Below, piece after piece: positions 8,933-17,507 of a DNA stretch of 64,000 nucleotides. Position 1 is the stretch's first letter, and every line of letters begins with the position of its first letter. The position numbers were made by a program, and so were the translations under genes. Origin of the DNA: Deltaproteobacteria bacterium (GTDB lineage: Bacteria > Myxococcota_A > UBA796 > GCA-2862545); NCBI GenBank assembly GCA_016938035.1, contig JAFGVK010000036.1, positions 1 to 64,000 of the forward strand, read 5' to 3'. The notes under the pieces are model-generated. The model was not told the origin of the DNA. It ran no database searches and worked only from the letters and a program-made list of their open reading frames with translations.

Positions 8933-11044
8933 CTAGGCGCAGCCCCTGGTGAGGAGGATGAGGAAGATGGCGAACAGGAACATCACCGCCACCGCGCCCC
9001 CCGCGAGCAGCATCGGGTCCTGCCCGATCAGCGCTTGGAGCCGGTCCACCACCGGGCGGAGCGCCTCGGGGACCCTGGAGGGGGGCCCGTCCATCAGCTC
9101 GTCCAGGGGCTGCAGATCGTCGCCCAGCCGATCGGAGAACAGCGAGCGATCGCCGCCCAGGGCGGGGGCGGACAGGGCCTCCGGCTCTGGTAGGTCCTCC
9201 CACTGACCCGGGCCGGACCAGTCGGCCCCGTGGTCTGAGGGGTGGGTGGGGGGCTCGTCGAAGCCAGGGCCGGGCACCGGGCTGCCGAGCACCGTGGAGC
9301 CGGGGGCGAGGGTGGGCCGGCTGGGGGGAGGCGGAACCGAGAGGGTGATCCGGACCTCGCCCGGGTGGGTGGGGACGCCGCTGCCCATCCCGTCCGAGGG
9401 CGCCATCGGCGAGGGGTCCGACCACGCGTCGGGCTCGTCGTCCTCGTCAGAGTACGAGGGATCAGGGGCGAGGGAGGGCTTGGGGAACGGGATCACCGCC
9501 TGACCCGTGGGGGGCGTCGCGGCGCGCGCGGGGCTCCGCCCCGAGGTGGTGGGCGCGACGGGTGCGGGGAAACCGGAGGAGGAGTCGGGGTCTCGCGCCT
9601 CGAAGCCGGTGGGCTTGGGGAAGGGGATGACCGACGGCGGGTCCATCGCCGGGGTCGGCGGCGCCGCGCCCCAGGTGGGCGACTGCGGGGTAGAGGGCTC
9701 GTCGAAGTCCACGATGGACGCGGGCTCGCGCGGGTCGGTGGCCATGCGCGCGAAGGGGTTCTCCACCAGCTCCCCCGGGCGGCTGCGGGGCTCCGGCTCG
9801 CGCATCACCTGGCGGGCGTCGGCGGCGAGTCGCGAGAAGTCCAGCGCCTTGGGCTCCGGCTCGTGGGTAGGGGGCACGTAGCCGGGGGGAGGGCGCACCT
9901 CGAAGCTGGCCTGGGAGGTCTTCACCTCGCCCGGGGTGCCGTGGACCCCAAAGGCGGTCTCCAGGTCGTAGCGGCCAGGGGGGACGTCTGGCAGCTCGAT
10001 GTCGAAGCGGAGCCTGCCGGTGGGGTGGGGCTTGACGGAGAACTTGGCCTGCTCCAGCGACACGCGCTCGCCGGAGTCCAGGTCGACCAGCCGCAGGCCC
10101 ACCATCAGGTCCTCGTGGTTCACCGTCCCGATGGTGGTGTTCACCGAGACCGACAGCTTGACGGGGCCTGGCCCGCGGAACACGCCGTCAGGCGCCTCAG
10201 AGGGGTAGAGCACCCTGCCCACGTCGCTCACCACCGGTCGGAGCAGCGCGTACAGTTCCACCAGCCGGGGGTGCAGGTCCTTGGTGTGGCCGAAGCGGTA
10301 GGGGGGGGAGGGCTCAGCCTGCTCCGACAGGCCGCGCCGGAGCACAGCGCCCCACTTCTCGGCGACCCTCACCACGAAGCGGGGGTTGGCCCCCTCGCCC
10401 TTGAGGCGGGCGACGAGCTGATCCTTGAGGGCTGCCAGCTCCAGCTTGTCCATCGGGCCCGGCGCCGAGCCGGGGCGCACCGCCACCATCAGCGCCCCGC
10501 ACAGGGCCCAGGGGTCCGCCGCGAGGCCGGGGCCGGGGATCGAGGGGTGCCAGCCGCCCCGCAGGCGCTCGGGGCGCGAGGCCGCGGAGGGGGTGAGGGG
10601 GTCGGTGAGGATCACGGTGCCGTCGGCCTCTGCGAACAGGTTCCCCGGGTGGAGGTTGCCGTGGTGCAGCCCCTTCACCAGCAGCCCCGCCGCGTCGCGG
10701 ATCACCTGAAGCAACTCGGTGAGGCGCCTCCCCTCCTGGAGGGCCTGGGCGAGTGAGGTGCTGTACCTTGGGATAATCCAGGAATGCCCGTCCACCGTGG
10801 CGATGAGCGGCGGGAGCCAGGGGGTGTCCCCCGCGACCAGGAGCTGGAGCTGCTCGGCCCGCACCTTGGAGACCCAGGCGCGCTCCTCGGTGTCGGCGAA
10901 GTCGTCGGGTGGGGCCTTGAGCACCGCCTCCCGGTCGAGGTTGTCCCGCACCAGCCAGGTCCTCCCCCAGGCGCCCTGCCCGAGGAATTTCCCGACCGTC
11001 CAAGCGGTGCCGGTGGAGTCGGTAAGTTTCAAGCCGGTGTGCAT
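8933..11044 (-). CDS. Tail-anchored pseudokinase-like protein
   Basis: This 703-aa protein has a Hanks-type kinase fold over residues 15-290. It keeps a glycine-rich loop (GQGAWGRTW, 22-30) and a VAIK-type Lys43. The catalytic loop reads HGNLHPGN (128-135) instead of HRDLKPxN, and the DFG position reads TDP (about 147-149). With the catalytic and metal-binding Asp residues missing, it is probably inactive and may act as a scaffold or binding module. A long Pro-rich, acidic linker (about 390-670) follows. A single C-terminal membrane segment (about 676-700) ends in TRGCA, so the whole protein should face the cytoplasm. Just upstream of pepA; divergent from the GH3 gene. Confidence 0.75.
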   Translation of the reverse strand: MHTGLKLTDSTGTAWTVGKFLGQGAWGRTWLVRDNLDREAVLKAPPDDFADTEERAWVSKVRAEQLQLLVAGDTPWLPPLIATVDGHSWIIPRYSTSLAQALQEGRRLTELLQVIRDAAGLLVKGLHHGNLHPGNLFAEADGTVILTDPLTPSAASRPERLRGGWHPSIPGPGLAADPWALCGALMVAVRPGSAPGPMDKLELAALKDQLVARLKGEGANPRFVVRVAEKWGAVLRRGLSEQAEPSPPYRFGHTKDLHPRLVELYALLRPVVSDVGRVLYPSEAPDGVFRGPGPVKLSVSVNTTIGTVNHEDLMVGLRLVDLDSGERVSLEQAKFSVKPHPTGRLRFDIELPDVPPGRYDLETAFGVHGTPGEVKTSQASFEVRPPPGYVPPTHEPEPKALDFSRLAADARQVMREPEPRSRPGELVENPFARMATDPREPASIVDFDEPSTPQSPTWGAAPPTPAMDPPSVIPFPKPTGFEARDPDSSSGFPAPVAPTTSGRSPARAATPPTGQAVIPFPKPSLAPDPSYSDEDDEPDAWSDPSPMAPSDGMGSGVPTHPGEVRITLSVPPPPSRPTLAPGSTVLGSPVPGPGFDEPPTHPSDHGADWSGPGQWEDLPEPEALSAPALGGDRSLFSDRLGDDLQPLDELMDGPPSRVPEALRPVVDRLQALIGQDPMLLAGGAVAVMFLFAIFLILLTRGCA

Positions 11045-11325
11045 GCCCTGGAGCCCCCCTCCCGTCGCGACCGGGAGTGCTGTCGCCTGAACCTGTCGGC
11101 GGCGGGAGATGCGCGTTGAGGGGCCAAGTGCGCGCCATCGGGCCGGTCCGGCGTCGAGGCCATGCTCCTGTCGTCCTCACCCGCGCACCGCCGCAAACCG
11201 AGACAGCGTCAGCCGGTGCGAAGCAGGCTATACCGCGAGGGAACCCGCGTCAACGCGGCGTCGCGACGGAGGGGGGGGACACCACACCGGCGGCGCCCTG
11301 TCGCGCGCTCCCCGCAGGAGAGCCC

Positions 11326-12966
11326 ATGTCTTGGAGCCAGCTACAGTCCCTCTCGTCCATGCCCCCGGGGTGGGAGCTGCCCCTGCTCGACGAGCGGGGA
11401 CCTGGGGCGTACCGCCTGCTCCGGGGAGGGCAGGGGGCCAGGGTGAGGGCCCTGCTTGACGCGGCGCTCCGCCCGGAGCAGGCGCAGATCAAGGCGCTGG
11501 CGCGGGTGCTCGACGCGGCCCGTGGCACCGAGCTGGGCGCCCGATACCGCTTGGATCGGGTGAGGACCCTCCGGGCGTTTCGGGCGGCGGTGCCGGTGCG
11601 CCTGTCGGCCGAGCACCAGGCGGACCTGGACCGGGTGGCGGCGGGGGAGCAGGGGGTGCTCACCCGGCACAAGGTCCGCGCCCTGGTGAAGACCTCCGGT
11701 ACCACCGGCGCCCCCAAGCTGCTCCCGGTGACCGCCCCCTGGGCGGGGCTGGTGGCGGACGCGCAGGCCCTGTGGGTGCTGGGCATGGTGCGGGAGCAGG
11801 GGGCGCTCGCCACGGGCAAGGTGCTGACCACCGTGGGGCGGGCGGTGGAGGGACACAGCGCGGGGGGCCTGCCCTACGGGTCGAACACCGGCAGGATGCA
11901 GGGGGCCCAGCCCTGGTGGGTGCGCCTCCGGTACGCCGTCCCCGCCGAGGTCTTCGAGCTAGAGGACCCCGAGCTGCGCCACTACGTCTTCCTGCGCCTC
12001 GCCCTCGCGGCGGACGTGCGCTCTTGGACCACCGCCAACCCGTCCACCCTGCTGGCGATGGCCAGGGTCGCGGAGCGGTGGAACGAGGCGCTGCGCGCCG
12101 ATCTGTCCGACGGCACCCTGTCCCACGGCCCCGCCGCCGGGCGTGACCTGCGCAGATTCCGCTGGCGCCTGGGGCGCAAGCGGGCGCTGCCAGAGGGCTT
12201 CAGGCTGGGCGAGGCGTGGAATCTGGCGGCGGTGAACTGCTGGAAGGGGGGCGCCGCCCCGTATTTCCTGCGGATGCTCCCCCAAGCGCTGGGGGCGGAA
12301 CCCGTGGTGCGAGAGGCGGGCATCTCCGCCTCTGAGGGCTATTTCGGCATCCCGCTCCACAGCTCCTGGGCGGGGGGGGTGGCCTGGACCGGCGGGCACC
12401 TGCTGGAGTTTCTCCCCTTGGACGGGGGAGAGGCGCGGTGGGCGCACGAGGTGGAGGTGGGGAGCGAGTACCGGCTGGTGTTCTCCACCACCGCGGGCCT
12501 GTACCGCTACGATATCCAGGACGTGGTCAAGGTGGTCGGCTGGTACGGGCGCGCCCCGCTGCTGGTCTTCAGCCGCAAGGATCGGGACGTGCTCTCGGTG
12601 ACCGGCGAGAAGCTCACCGCGGCGCAGGTGCTGGAGGCGGTGGGGCAGGTGCTCCGGCCCGCTCCCGTCGGCGCCGCGCTGGGGGTCAGGATGGCTGAGC
12701 GGCCGGTGTACCGCTTCGTGATCGAGGGCAGCCCGCGCGAGGGGGTGGCCGCGGCGCTGGACGGGGCCCTCCAGCGGCTCAACGGGGAGTACGCCTCCAA
12801 GCGACGCACCGATCGCCTCGCCCCGCCCGAGGTGCGGTGGGTGGCAGAGGGCACCTTCGCCCGGCATCGCGCGATGGCGCACGCCAGGGGGGTGGCGCTG
12901 GGGCAGTATAAGGACCCGGTGCTCCTCCATGGAGCGGACCTGGACGACCTGGAGGCGCTCGGATGA
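11326..12966 (+). CDS. GH3-family acyl-adenylate/amidase-type enzyme
   Basis: This 546-aa protein belongs to the GH3 (auxin-responsive promoter) family of ANL-type adenylating enzymes, which activate a carboxylate with ATP and often join it to an amino acid. Visible signatures are the ATP loop KTSGTTGAPK (122-131), the SASEGYFGIP motif near residue 330, and YRYDIQDVVKVVGW with the conserved acidic residue. ATG 11326 is chosen because AGGAG sits 5 nt upstream; the open frame before it has no coding character. The stop overlaps the next gene (ATGA), so it is translationally coupled to a glycosyltransferase. The substrate is unknown; plant hormones are unlikely here, and a lipid or secondary-metabolite acid is a guess. 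Confidence 0.85.
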   Translation: MSWSQLQSLSSMPPGWELPLLDERGPGAYRLLRGGQGARVRALLDAALRPEQAQIKALARVLDAARGTELGARYRLDRVRTLRAFRAAVPVRLSAEHQADLDRVAAGEQGVLTRHKVRALVKTSGTTGAPKLLPVTAPWAGLVADAQALWVLGMVREQGALATGKVLTTVGRAVEGHSAGGLPYGSNTGRMQGAQPWWVRLRYAVPAEVFELEDPELRHYVFLRLALAADVRSWTTANPSTLLAMARVAERWNEALRADLSDGTLSHGPAAGRDLRRFRWRLGRKRALPEGFRLGEAWNLAAVNCWKGGAAPYFLRMLPQALGAEPVVREAGISASEGYFGIPLHSSWAGGVAWTGGHLLEFLPLDGGEARWAHEVEVGSEYRLVFSTTAGLYRYDIQDVVKVVGWYGRAPLLVFSRKDRDVLSVTGEKLTAAQVLEAVGQVLRPAPVGAALGVRMAERPVYRFVIEGSPREGVAAALDGALQRLNGEYASKRRTDRLAPPEVRWVAEGTFARHRAMAHARGVALGQYKDPVLLHGADLDDLEALG

Positions 12967-14108
12967 CGGTGTTCCTGGCGATCTGGATGGGGCTGGTGGC
13001 CCTGCTCTGGGGGGCGATCCTCCTCCGCGCCAGGCGCGAGGTGGGGGACAACCCCTTCCGGGTGGGAGTGGACGGCCCCGCCTGCGCCCCGGAGCTGCGG
13101 GTGTCGGTGGTCGTACCGGCCCGCAACGAGGTGCGCAACATCGAGGGGGTCGTCCGATCGGTGCTGGCGCAGGACCACCAGGAGCTGGAGCTGGTGGTGC
13201 TCGACGCCGGCTCCACCGACGGCACGCTGGAGGTGCTCCGCGCGATCCGCGACCCGCGCCTCGTGGTGGTGGAGGGGGGCGGCGAGCCGCTGCCGGAGGG
13301 CTGGCTGGGGAAGCCCTGGGCCTGTCAGCGTGCGGCGCAGCGGGCGACCGGCGACTGGCTGCTCTTCGTGGACGCCGACGTGCGCCTCGCCCCCGAGGCG
13401 GTGTCGCGGGCGGTGGCCTACGCGCAGCGGGCGGAGCTGGGGCTGATGTCGGGGCTGGGCACGGTGGTGAATTTCACCCTCGCCGAGCGGGTGCTCCAGC
13501 CGGCGGTCACCGGGCTGATCATCGCCGGCAACGACCTGCGCGAGGTGAACGACCCCTCCCGTCGCGACAAGGCCCTCGCCAACGGGCAGTTCATGCTGTT
13601 CTCCCGCGAGGGCTACCTGGCGCTGGGGGGGCACGAGGCGGTGCGCGCCAACGTGCTCGACGACGTGGGCATGGCTCTGGCCGCCAAGGCGGCGGGGGTG
13701 CCCTTCCACCTGGTGTTCATGCGGGAGCTGTTCTCGGTGCGGATGTACGAGAGCGGCGCCGAGGTCTGGGCGGGGTGGCGGAAGAACCTCTTCGCGGGGG
13801 TGGGGCGGAGCTGGCCTCGCCTGCTGGCGGTGGAGCTGGGCCTGTTGGCCTTCGTGGTGGGCCCCTACGCGGTGCTGCTCTCGGGGCTGGTGGAGCCCCT
13901 GTGGGGCGCCCTCGCCCTGCCGGCGGTGCTCCTGATCCAGGGCACCAGGTGGGTGCTGGACGGGGTGTTCCACCTCAACCGCTGGACCGGCCTGTGGAGT
14001 CACGCCGTGGGCTACGCCCTGGTGATGGTGCTGATGGTTGACTCGGCGGTCAGCAGCGTCACCGGCACCGCCAAGTGGAAGGGGCGGGCCCTCCCCAAGG
14101 GCTCCTGA
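12963..14108 (+). CDS. Membrane-bound family 2 glycosyltransferase
   Basis: This 381-aa protein has an N-terminal membrane segment (1-22) and a GT-A glycosyltransferase domain: VSVVVPARNE (48-56), LDAGSTDGT, and DAD (137-139) as the metal/sugar-nucleotide motif. There are about three membrane segments in the C-terminal 100 residues. The layout resembles CrtQ/HpnB-type enzymes that act on lipid acceptors at the inner membrane. It overlaps the GH3 gene by 4 nt, which suggests a common pathway, perhaps a glycosylated and acylated or amidated lipid. The acceptor cannot be told from the sequence. Confidence 0.85.
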   Translation: MTVFLAIWMGLVALLWGAILLRARREVGDNPFRVGVDGPACAPELRVSVVVPARNEVRNIEGVVRSVLAQDHQELELVVLDAGSTDGTLEVLRAIRDPRLVVVEGGGEPLPEGWLGKPWACQRAAQRATGDWLLFVDADVRLAPEAVSRAVAYAQRAELGLMSGLGTVVNFTLAERVLQPAVTGLIIAGNDLREVNDPSRRDKALANGQFMLFSREGYLALGGHEAVRANVLDDVGMALAAKAAGVPFHLVFMRELFSVRMYESGAEVWAGWRKNLFAGVGRSWPRLLAVELGLLAFVVGPYAVLLSGLVEPLWGALALPAVLLIQGTRWVLDGVFHLNRWTGLWSHAVGYALVMVLMVDSAVSSVTGTAKWKGRALPKGS

Positions 14109-14119
14109 GCGCCCTCTGG

Positions 14120-14134
14120 GCGGGCCGCGCCCGC
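14120..14134. terminator. Hairpin between convergent genes
   Basis: A perfect stem GCGGGC / GCCCGC with a 3-nt loop lies in the 53-nt gap between the glycosyltransferase stop and the convergent gene ending at 14162. It has no T-tract, so its role as a terminator is tentative. Confidence 0.4.
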
Positions 14135-14161
14135 TGCTACCCCCCTGGGGTGGCCCTCTCC

Positions 14162-15148
14162 CTAGAGGATCGAGAACAGCGCGTGCATTCCCACGTCCTC
14201 TAGGACCTGCTCCCACAGCAGCTCGCCCGCCTCCAGGTCATAGGCCGCGACCCGGGTCTTGTTGACGGACTTGGTCTTGGCGACGCCGGTGACGTACTTG
14301 ACCCAGGCGACGTTCTGCTGGATCTTGGTGGGGCGCACCCTGGTGAAGCCCACCAGGGCCACCCGCCGGTCGAGCAGCTTGAGCCCTCGGCACCAGCCCA
14401 GCGACACGCCCTTCTGTCCTGAGATCAGGTTCAGGTCGTACACGTCCTTCACCCTGCCCGCGGCGTGGTCGCTCACCACCACCCTGCCGTCGACGGTGGT
14501 GAAGAACACCTCGTCGTCCCGCACCACCCCGTCGTGGGGGCTCTGCACGTCCACGGGGATGCGGCGGCTCAGGTCGGTGAGGCACACCGCGTCGCGCTGC
14601 GCGAAGCGGGTCGCCCACATCTCGCCCTGGAGCTCGAAGGCGAAGTTGGGGTGGGCGTGGTGGGGCTTGGTGGTGAGCACCTTGCGGTAGTCCACCTCCC
14701 GCGAGAAGCGCGCCCAGGTGTCCTGGCCCAGGACGTTGTGCTCGGAGACCACCTCGCCGGCCTCGGTCACCTCCACCACGGTGTCCAGGCCGGTGCTCAC
14801 CACCACCAGGTTCCCATTGCCGCGCACCATGACGTGGTGCACGTCGTTGAACATCGGCAGCGAGACGTAGCCCACCCGCGCCATGTCGGACAGGCGGTAC
14901 ACCAGCACCTCGGTCTGAGTGCAGACGTACAGCTTGCCATCGTGGATCTGTCCAGACTTGAACAGGATCCCAGGGGTCTCGTCCCAGGCGCAGGCCTCTG
15001 GAGGAGAGACGTAGCGGGTGAGCAGCTCGACGGTCCCGGTGGCGGGCGACACCCGCGCGACGCGGCCCTCCCCATAGCGGTTCCACTCGTGCCCCTGCGG
15101 CGTGTGCCGCTCCTGGCCGCCGGTGACGATAAAATCGGGGATGTCCAC
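14162..15148 (-). CDS. Predicted beta-propeller protein, function unknown
   Basis: This 328-aa protein is not assigned to a known function. It has repeated blade-like strands (for example KLYVCTQTEVLVYRL, NLVVVSTGLDTVVEV, EVFFTTVDGRVVVSD) and conserved His motifs such as NDVHHVM and KPHHAHPNF. Together these fit a six- or seven-bladed propeller of the type found in sugar- or sulfate-related proteins. There is no signal peptide, so it is probably cytoplasmic. The start is GTG 15148 with GGAG 5 nt upstream. It ends 53 nt from the convergent glycosyltransferase and lies 100 nt downstream of yebC. Confidence 0.6.
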   Translation of the reverse strand: MDIPDFIVTGGQERHTPQGHEWNRYGEGRVARVSPATGTVELLTRYVSPPEACAWDETPGILFKSGQIHDGKLYVCTQTEVLVYRLSDMARVGYVSLPMFNDVHHVMVRGNGNLVVVSTGLDTVVEVTEAGEVVSEHNVLGQDTWARFSREVDYRKVLTTKPHHAHPNFAFELQGEMWATRFAQRDAVCLTDLSRRIPVDVQSPHDGVVRDDEVFFTTVDGRVVVSDHAAGRVKDVYDLNLISGQKGVSLGWCRGLKLLDRRVALVGFTRVRPTKIQQNVAWVKYVTGVAKTKSVNKTRVAAYDLEAGELLWEQVLEDVGMHALFSIL

Positions 15149-15215
15149 GTGTGCTCCGGGCCTGAGGTGTCCCCTCCGCTAACCGGAAAGCCCGGCGCGG
15201 GGAGGGCCGAGGTCG

Positions 15216-15231
15216 CTCCCTCGCGAGGGAG
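15216..15231. terminator. Palindrome after yebC
   Basis: CTCCCTCGCGAGGGAG is a perfect 16-bp palindrome 17 nt downstream of the yebC stop. It could end yebC transcription, but no T-tract follows on the minus strand. Confidence 0.35.
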
Positions 15232-15247
15232 GTGGCGGCGTCCGTAC

Positions 15248-15970
15248 CTAGGCGAGGTTGTGGAACACCGCCTGCACGTCGTCGTCCTGCTCCAGGGCGT
15301 CCACCAGCTTGAGCACCGCCTCCGCCTGGTCCTCTGGCAGCTCGATCAGGTCCCCGGCGATGTACTCAGAGCCGGAGGACTGGGGCTCGATGCCCTTCTC
15401 TTCCAGCGCCGCCTGCAGGGTGCCGAAGTTGGGGAAGGCGCAGCGGAGGACGAGCTGGGTGTTGCCGTCGTCGTCGGTGCCCTCGCCCATCTCCTCCAGG
15501 CCGTGGTCGATCATCTCCAGCTCGAGCTCGTCGGCGTCGATGCCCTCGGGGTCGAGGCGGAAGAAGCCCATGCGCTCAAAGAGGTAGGAGACCGAGCCCG
15601 CGGTGCCCATGTTGCCGTTGCCCTTCTTGAAGGCGTGGCGGACGTTGGCGACGGTGCGGGTGGTGTTGTCGGTGGCGGTCTCGACGAGGATCGCGATGCC
15701 GTGCGGCCCGTAGCCCTCGTAGTTGACGATGTGGTAGTCGTCCTGCCCTTCGCCAGCGGCGCGCCGGATGGCTGCCTCCACCTTGTCCTTGGGCATGTTC
15801 ACCGCCCGGGCGTTCTGCAGGACGCGGCGCAGCGCGGGGTTGTGGTCGGCGTTCGGCCCGCCAGCCCGCACCGCGATCACGATCTCCTTCCCCACTCGGG
15901 TGAAGGCCTTCGCCATCCGGTCCCAGCGCTTGAACATCGTGGCTTTTCGAGTCTCAAAGATGCGGCCCAT
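15248..15970 (-). CDS. yebC: YebC/PmpR-family protein
   Basis: This 240-aa protein is a YebC/TACO1-family member. Visible signatures are the basic N-terminus with [11 protein letters not shown], then [26 protein letters not shown], and the [14 protein letters not shown] segment. Family members were described as DNA-binding regulators, and some assist translation of proline-rich stretches. The start is ATG 15970, preceded by GGAGGACCCCG. The first residues read [13 protein letters not shown] rather than the usual MAGHSKW, which is typical of one YebC subgroup. The 409 nt upstream carry no gene. Confidence 0.93.
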   Translation of the reverse strand: MGRIFETRKATMFKRWDRMAKAFTRVGKEIVIAVRAGGPNADHNPALRRVLQNARAVNMPKDKVEAAIRRAAGEGQDDYHIVNYEGYGPHGIAILVETATDNTTRTVANVRHAFKKGNGNMGTAGSVSYLFERMGFFRLDPEGIDADELELEMIDHGLEEMGEGTDDDGNTQLVLRCAFPNFGTLQAALEEKGIEPQSSGSEYIAGDLIELPEDQAEAVLKLVDALEQDDDVQAVFHNLA

Positions 15971-16379
15971 CGGGGTCCTCCATGCGTTTGCAGCCGAATA
16001 CCCCGCGCGCGCGGTAATGGCGAGCCCCGGCGAGGCGCGGTCTCGCTGCGTCCGCCGATCTGGGGGCTGTCGCCTCGCGGTGCCGTGCCCGCCGGTCGTG
16101 GGCCGCCCTCCCTGGGGGGACCGGCTGGGGACGGGGCCGCTGCGCGTGGCTGCGCTCGGCGAGGCGCAGCGAGCGTTGACGCGCGCGCATACATTCTGGA
16201 GGATTCGACGAGCAAGCTCATCGGATGATTCCAGTGGAAGGATGAAGCGCTTCCTGTGAGGCTGTCCGGCTGATGGACCAGCGCCCGCGCGCACCACCGG
16301 GGCGGGATCAGGACGCGGTAGGTCGCGGGGAGCCGCGCAGCCGCGAAAGCTTCCAGCGGCCGCCTGCCCCGCTCGCGCC
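15971..16379. other. Intergenic, upstream of yebC
   Basis: There is no supported gene. At 16196-16236 an imperfect inverted repeat (CTGGA...CGACGAGC / GCTCATCG...TCCAG) sits in a locally AT-richer patch. It could be a structured leader or operator for yebC, whose start is about 230 nt downstream, but this is weak. Confidence 0.4.
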
Positions 16380-17507
16380 CTACCCCAGGTGCTTCCTGTA
16401 CACCCGATAGGTGCGCCACACCCGCATCCCCGCCCGCTCTGCCACCGCCCGCATCGGGGCGTTCCGCTCGTCGACGATCGAGGCGTCGACGCGCTCGTAG
16501 CCCGCCCGCTGCATCCCCTCCACGATCGCGAGCACCATCTTCGCGTGCAGTCCTCGCCCCCTCCACGCCTGCTTGACACCGATGAACTTGAAGCCCGCGG
16601 TGCGCTCGGCGCGCATCGCCGCCAGGGCGCGGGCCCAGCCAAAGGGGAGGAACCTGCCGCGGAGCGCGGCCTGGGCCCCGTTGATCTCGGGGATGCACAT
16701 CGCGAAGGCCACGGGCTCCGCGCCGACGTGGGCGATCTGGAGCAGCTCGGTGCTCATAATGGGGAGGAAGGTGTAGCCCAGGGTCCGCCAGGTCGCCAAG
16801 GGCATAGGGGAGACGTCGGGGACGGTCTGGAAGGCGTCGTTGAGCACCTCGTGGGCGCCCCGGATGTCCTGATCGATCGAGGTCCACCTGGCGCGTCGGA
16901 CGGTGACACCGGGCACATCACAGGCCTCGGCCAGCTCCTTCAGGTGCCGGGGTGGGGGCGCTGGTCCGTCGGGGCCCACCAGCGACGACTCGTAGGCGTA
17001 GTGGTCGTGGTGGCGCTTGAAGCCCGCCCGCTCCAGGAAGGCCTGGTAGTAGGGGCGGTGGGTGCCCTGGAGCATCGGGGGGCGCCGGTCGAAGCCGTCG
17101 ACCGACAGGCCGATGTACTCCACTCTGGTCAGGTCCCTCGGGCCCTGTAGCTCGGTGGCGCCCCACGCGATGGCCTGGGCCTCCGCGGCCTCAACCAGCG
17201 CTCGCGCCACCTCCTCGTCCTCGATCACCTCGAAGAAGCCGAAGAAGACCACCCCCGGCTCGCGCGCCAGGTCGCCGAGGTCCCGCAGCACCGAGATGCT
17301 CCCCACCGGCGCTCCGTCCCGCTCGGCCAGGAACAGGACCAGCTCCGCGGTCTGGAAGAAGGGGTTGCTGGGGGCCAGCCGCCGCCGCTCCAGCAGCTCG
17401 ATCTTGGGGACATGCACGGGGTCACCGCGGTAGATCCGGCGCTCCAACTCGAGGAGCGCTGACAGGTCGGCGGAGGGGGTCGCCCTTCGGACAATCAGCG
17501 TGCTCAT
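16380..17507 (-). CDS. GNAT-fold N-acetyltransferase-like protein
   Basis: This 375-aa protein has GNAT character at both ends. The N-terminal part has [23 protein letters not shown] and [13 protein letters not shown]. The C-terminal part carries an acetyl-CoA-loop-like motif [15 protein letters not shown] (about 315-329) and the typical [13 protein letters not shown] strand. It is larger than a single GNAT domain, so it may be a tandem. Its ATG overlaps the transporter stop (ATGA) and GGAGG lies 7 nt upstream inside that gene, so the two are coupled. The substrate is unknown; the partner transporter suggests a sugar or a related small molecule. Confidence 0.75.
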   Translation of the reverse strand: MSTLIVRRATPSADLSALLELERRIYRGDPVHVPKIELLERRRLAPSNPFFQTAELVLFLAERDGAPVGSISVLRDLGDLAREPGVVFFGFFEVIEDEEVARALVEAAEAQAIAWGATELQGPRDLTRVEYIGLSVDGFDRRPPMLQGTHRPYYQAFLERAGFKRHHDHYAYESSLVGPDGPAPPPRHLKELAEACDVPGVTVRRARWTSIDQDIRGAHEVLNDAFQTVPDVSPMPLATWRTLGYTFLPIMSTELLQIAHVGAEPVAFAMCIPEINGAQAALRGRFLPFGWARALAAMRAERTAGFKFIGVKQAWRGRGLHAKMVLAIVEGMQRAGYERVDASIVDERNAPMRAVAERAGMRVWRTYRVYRKHLG

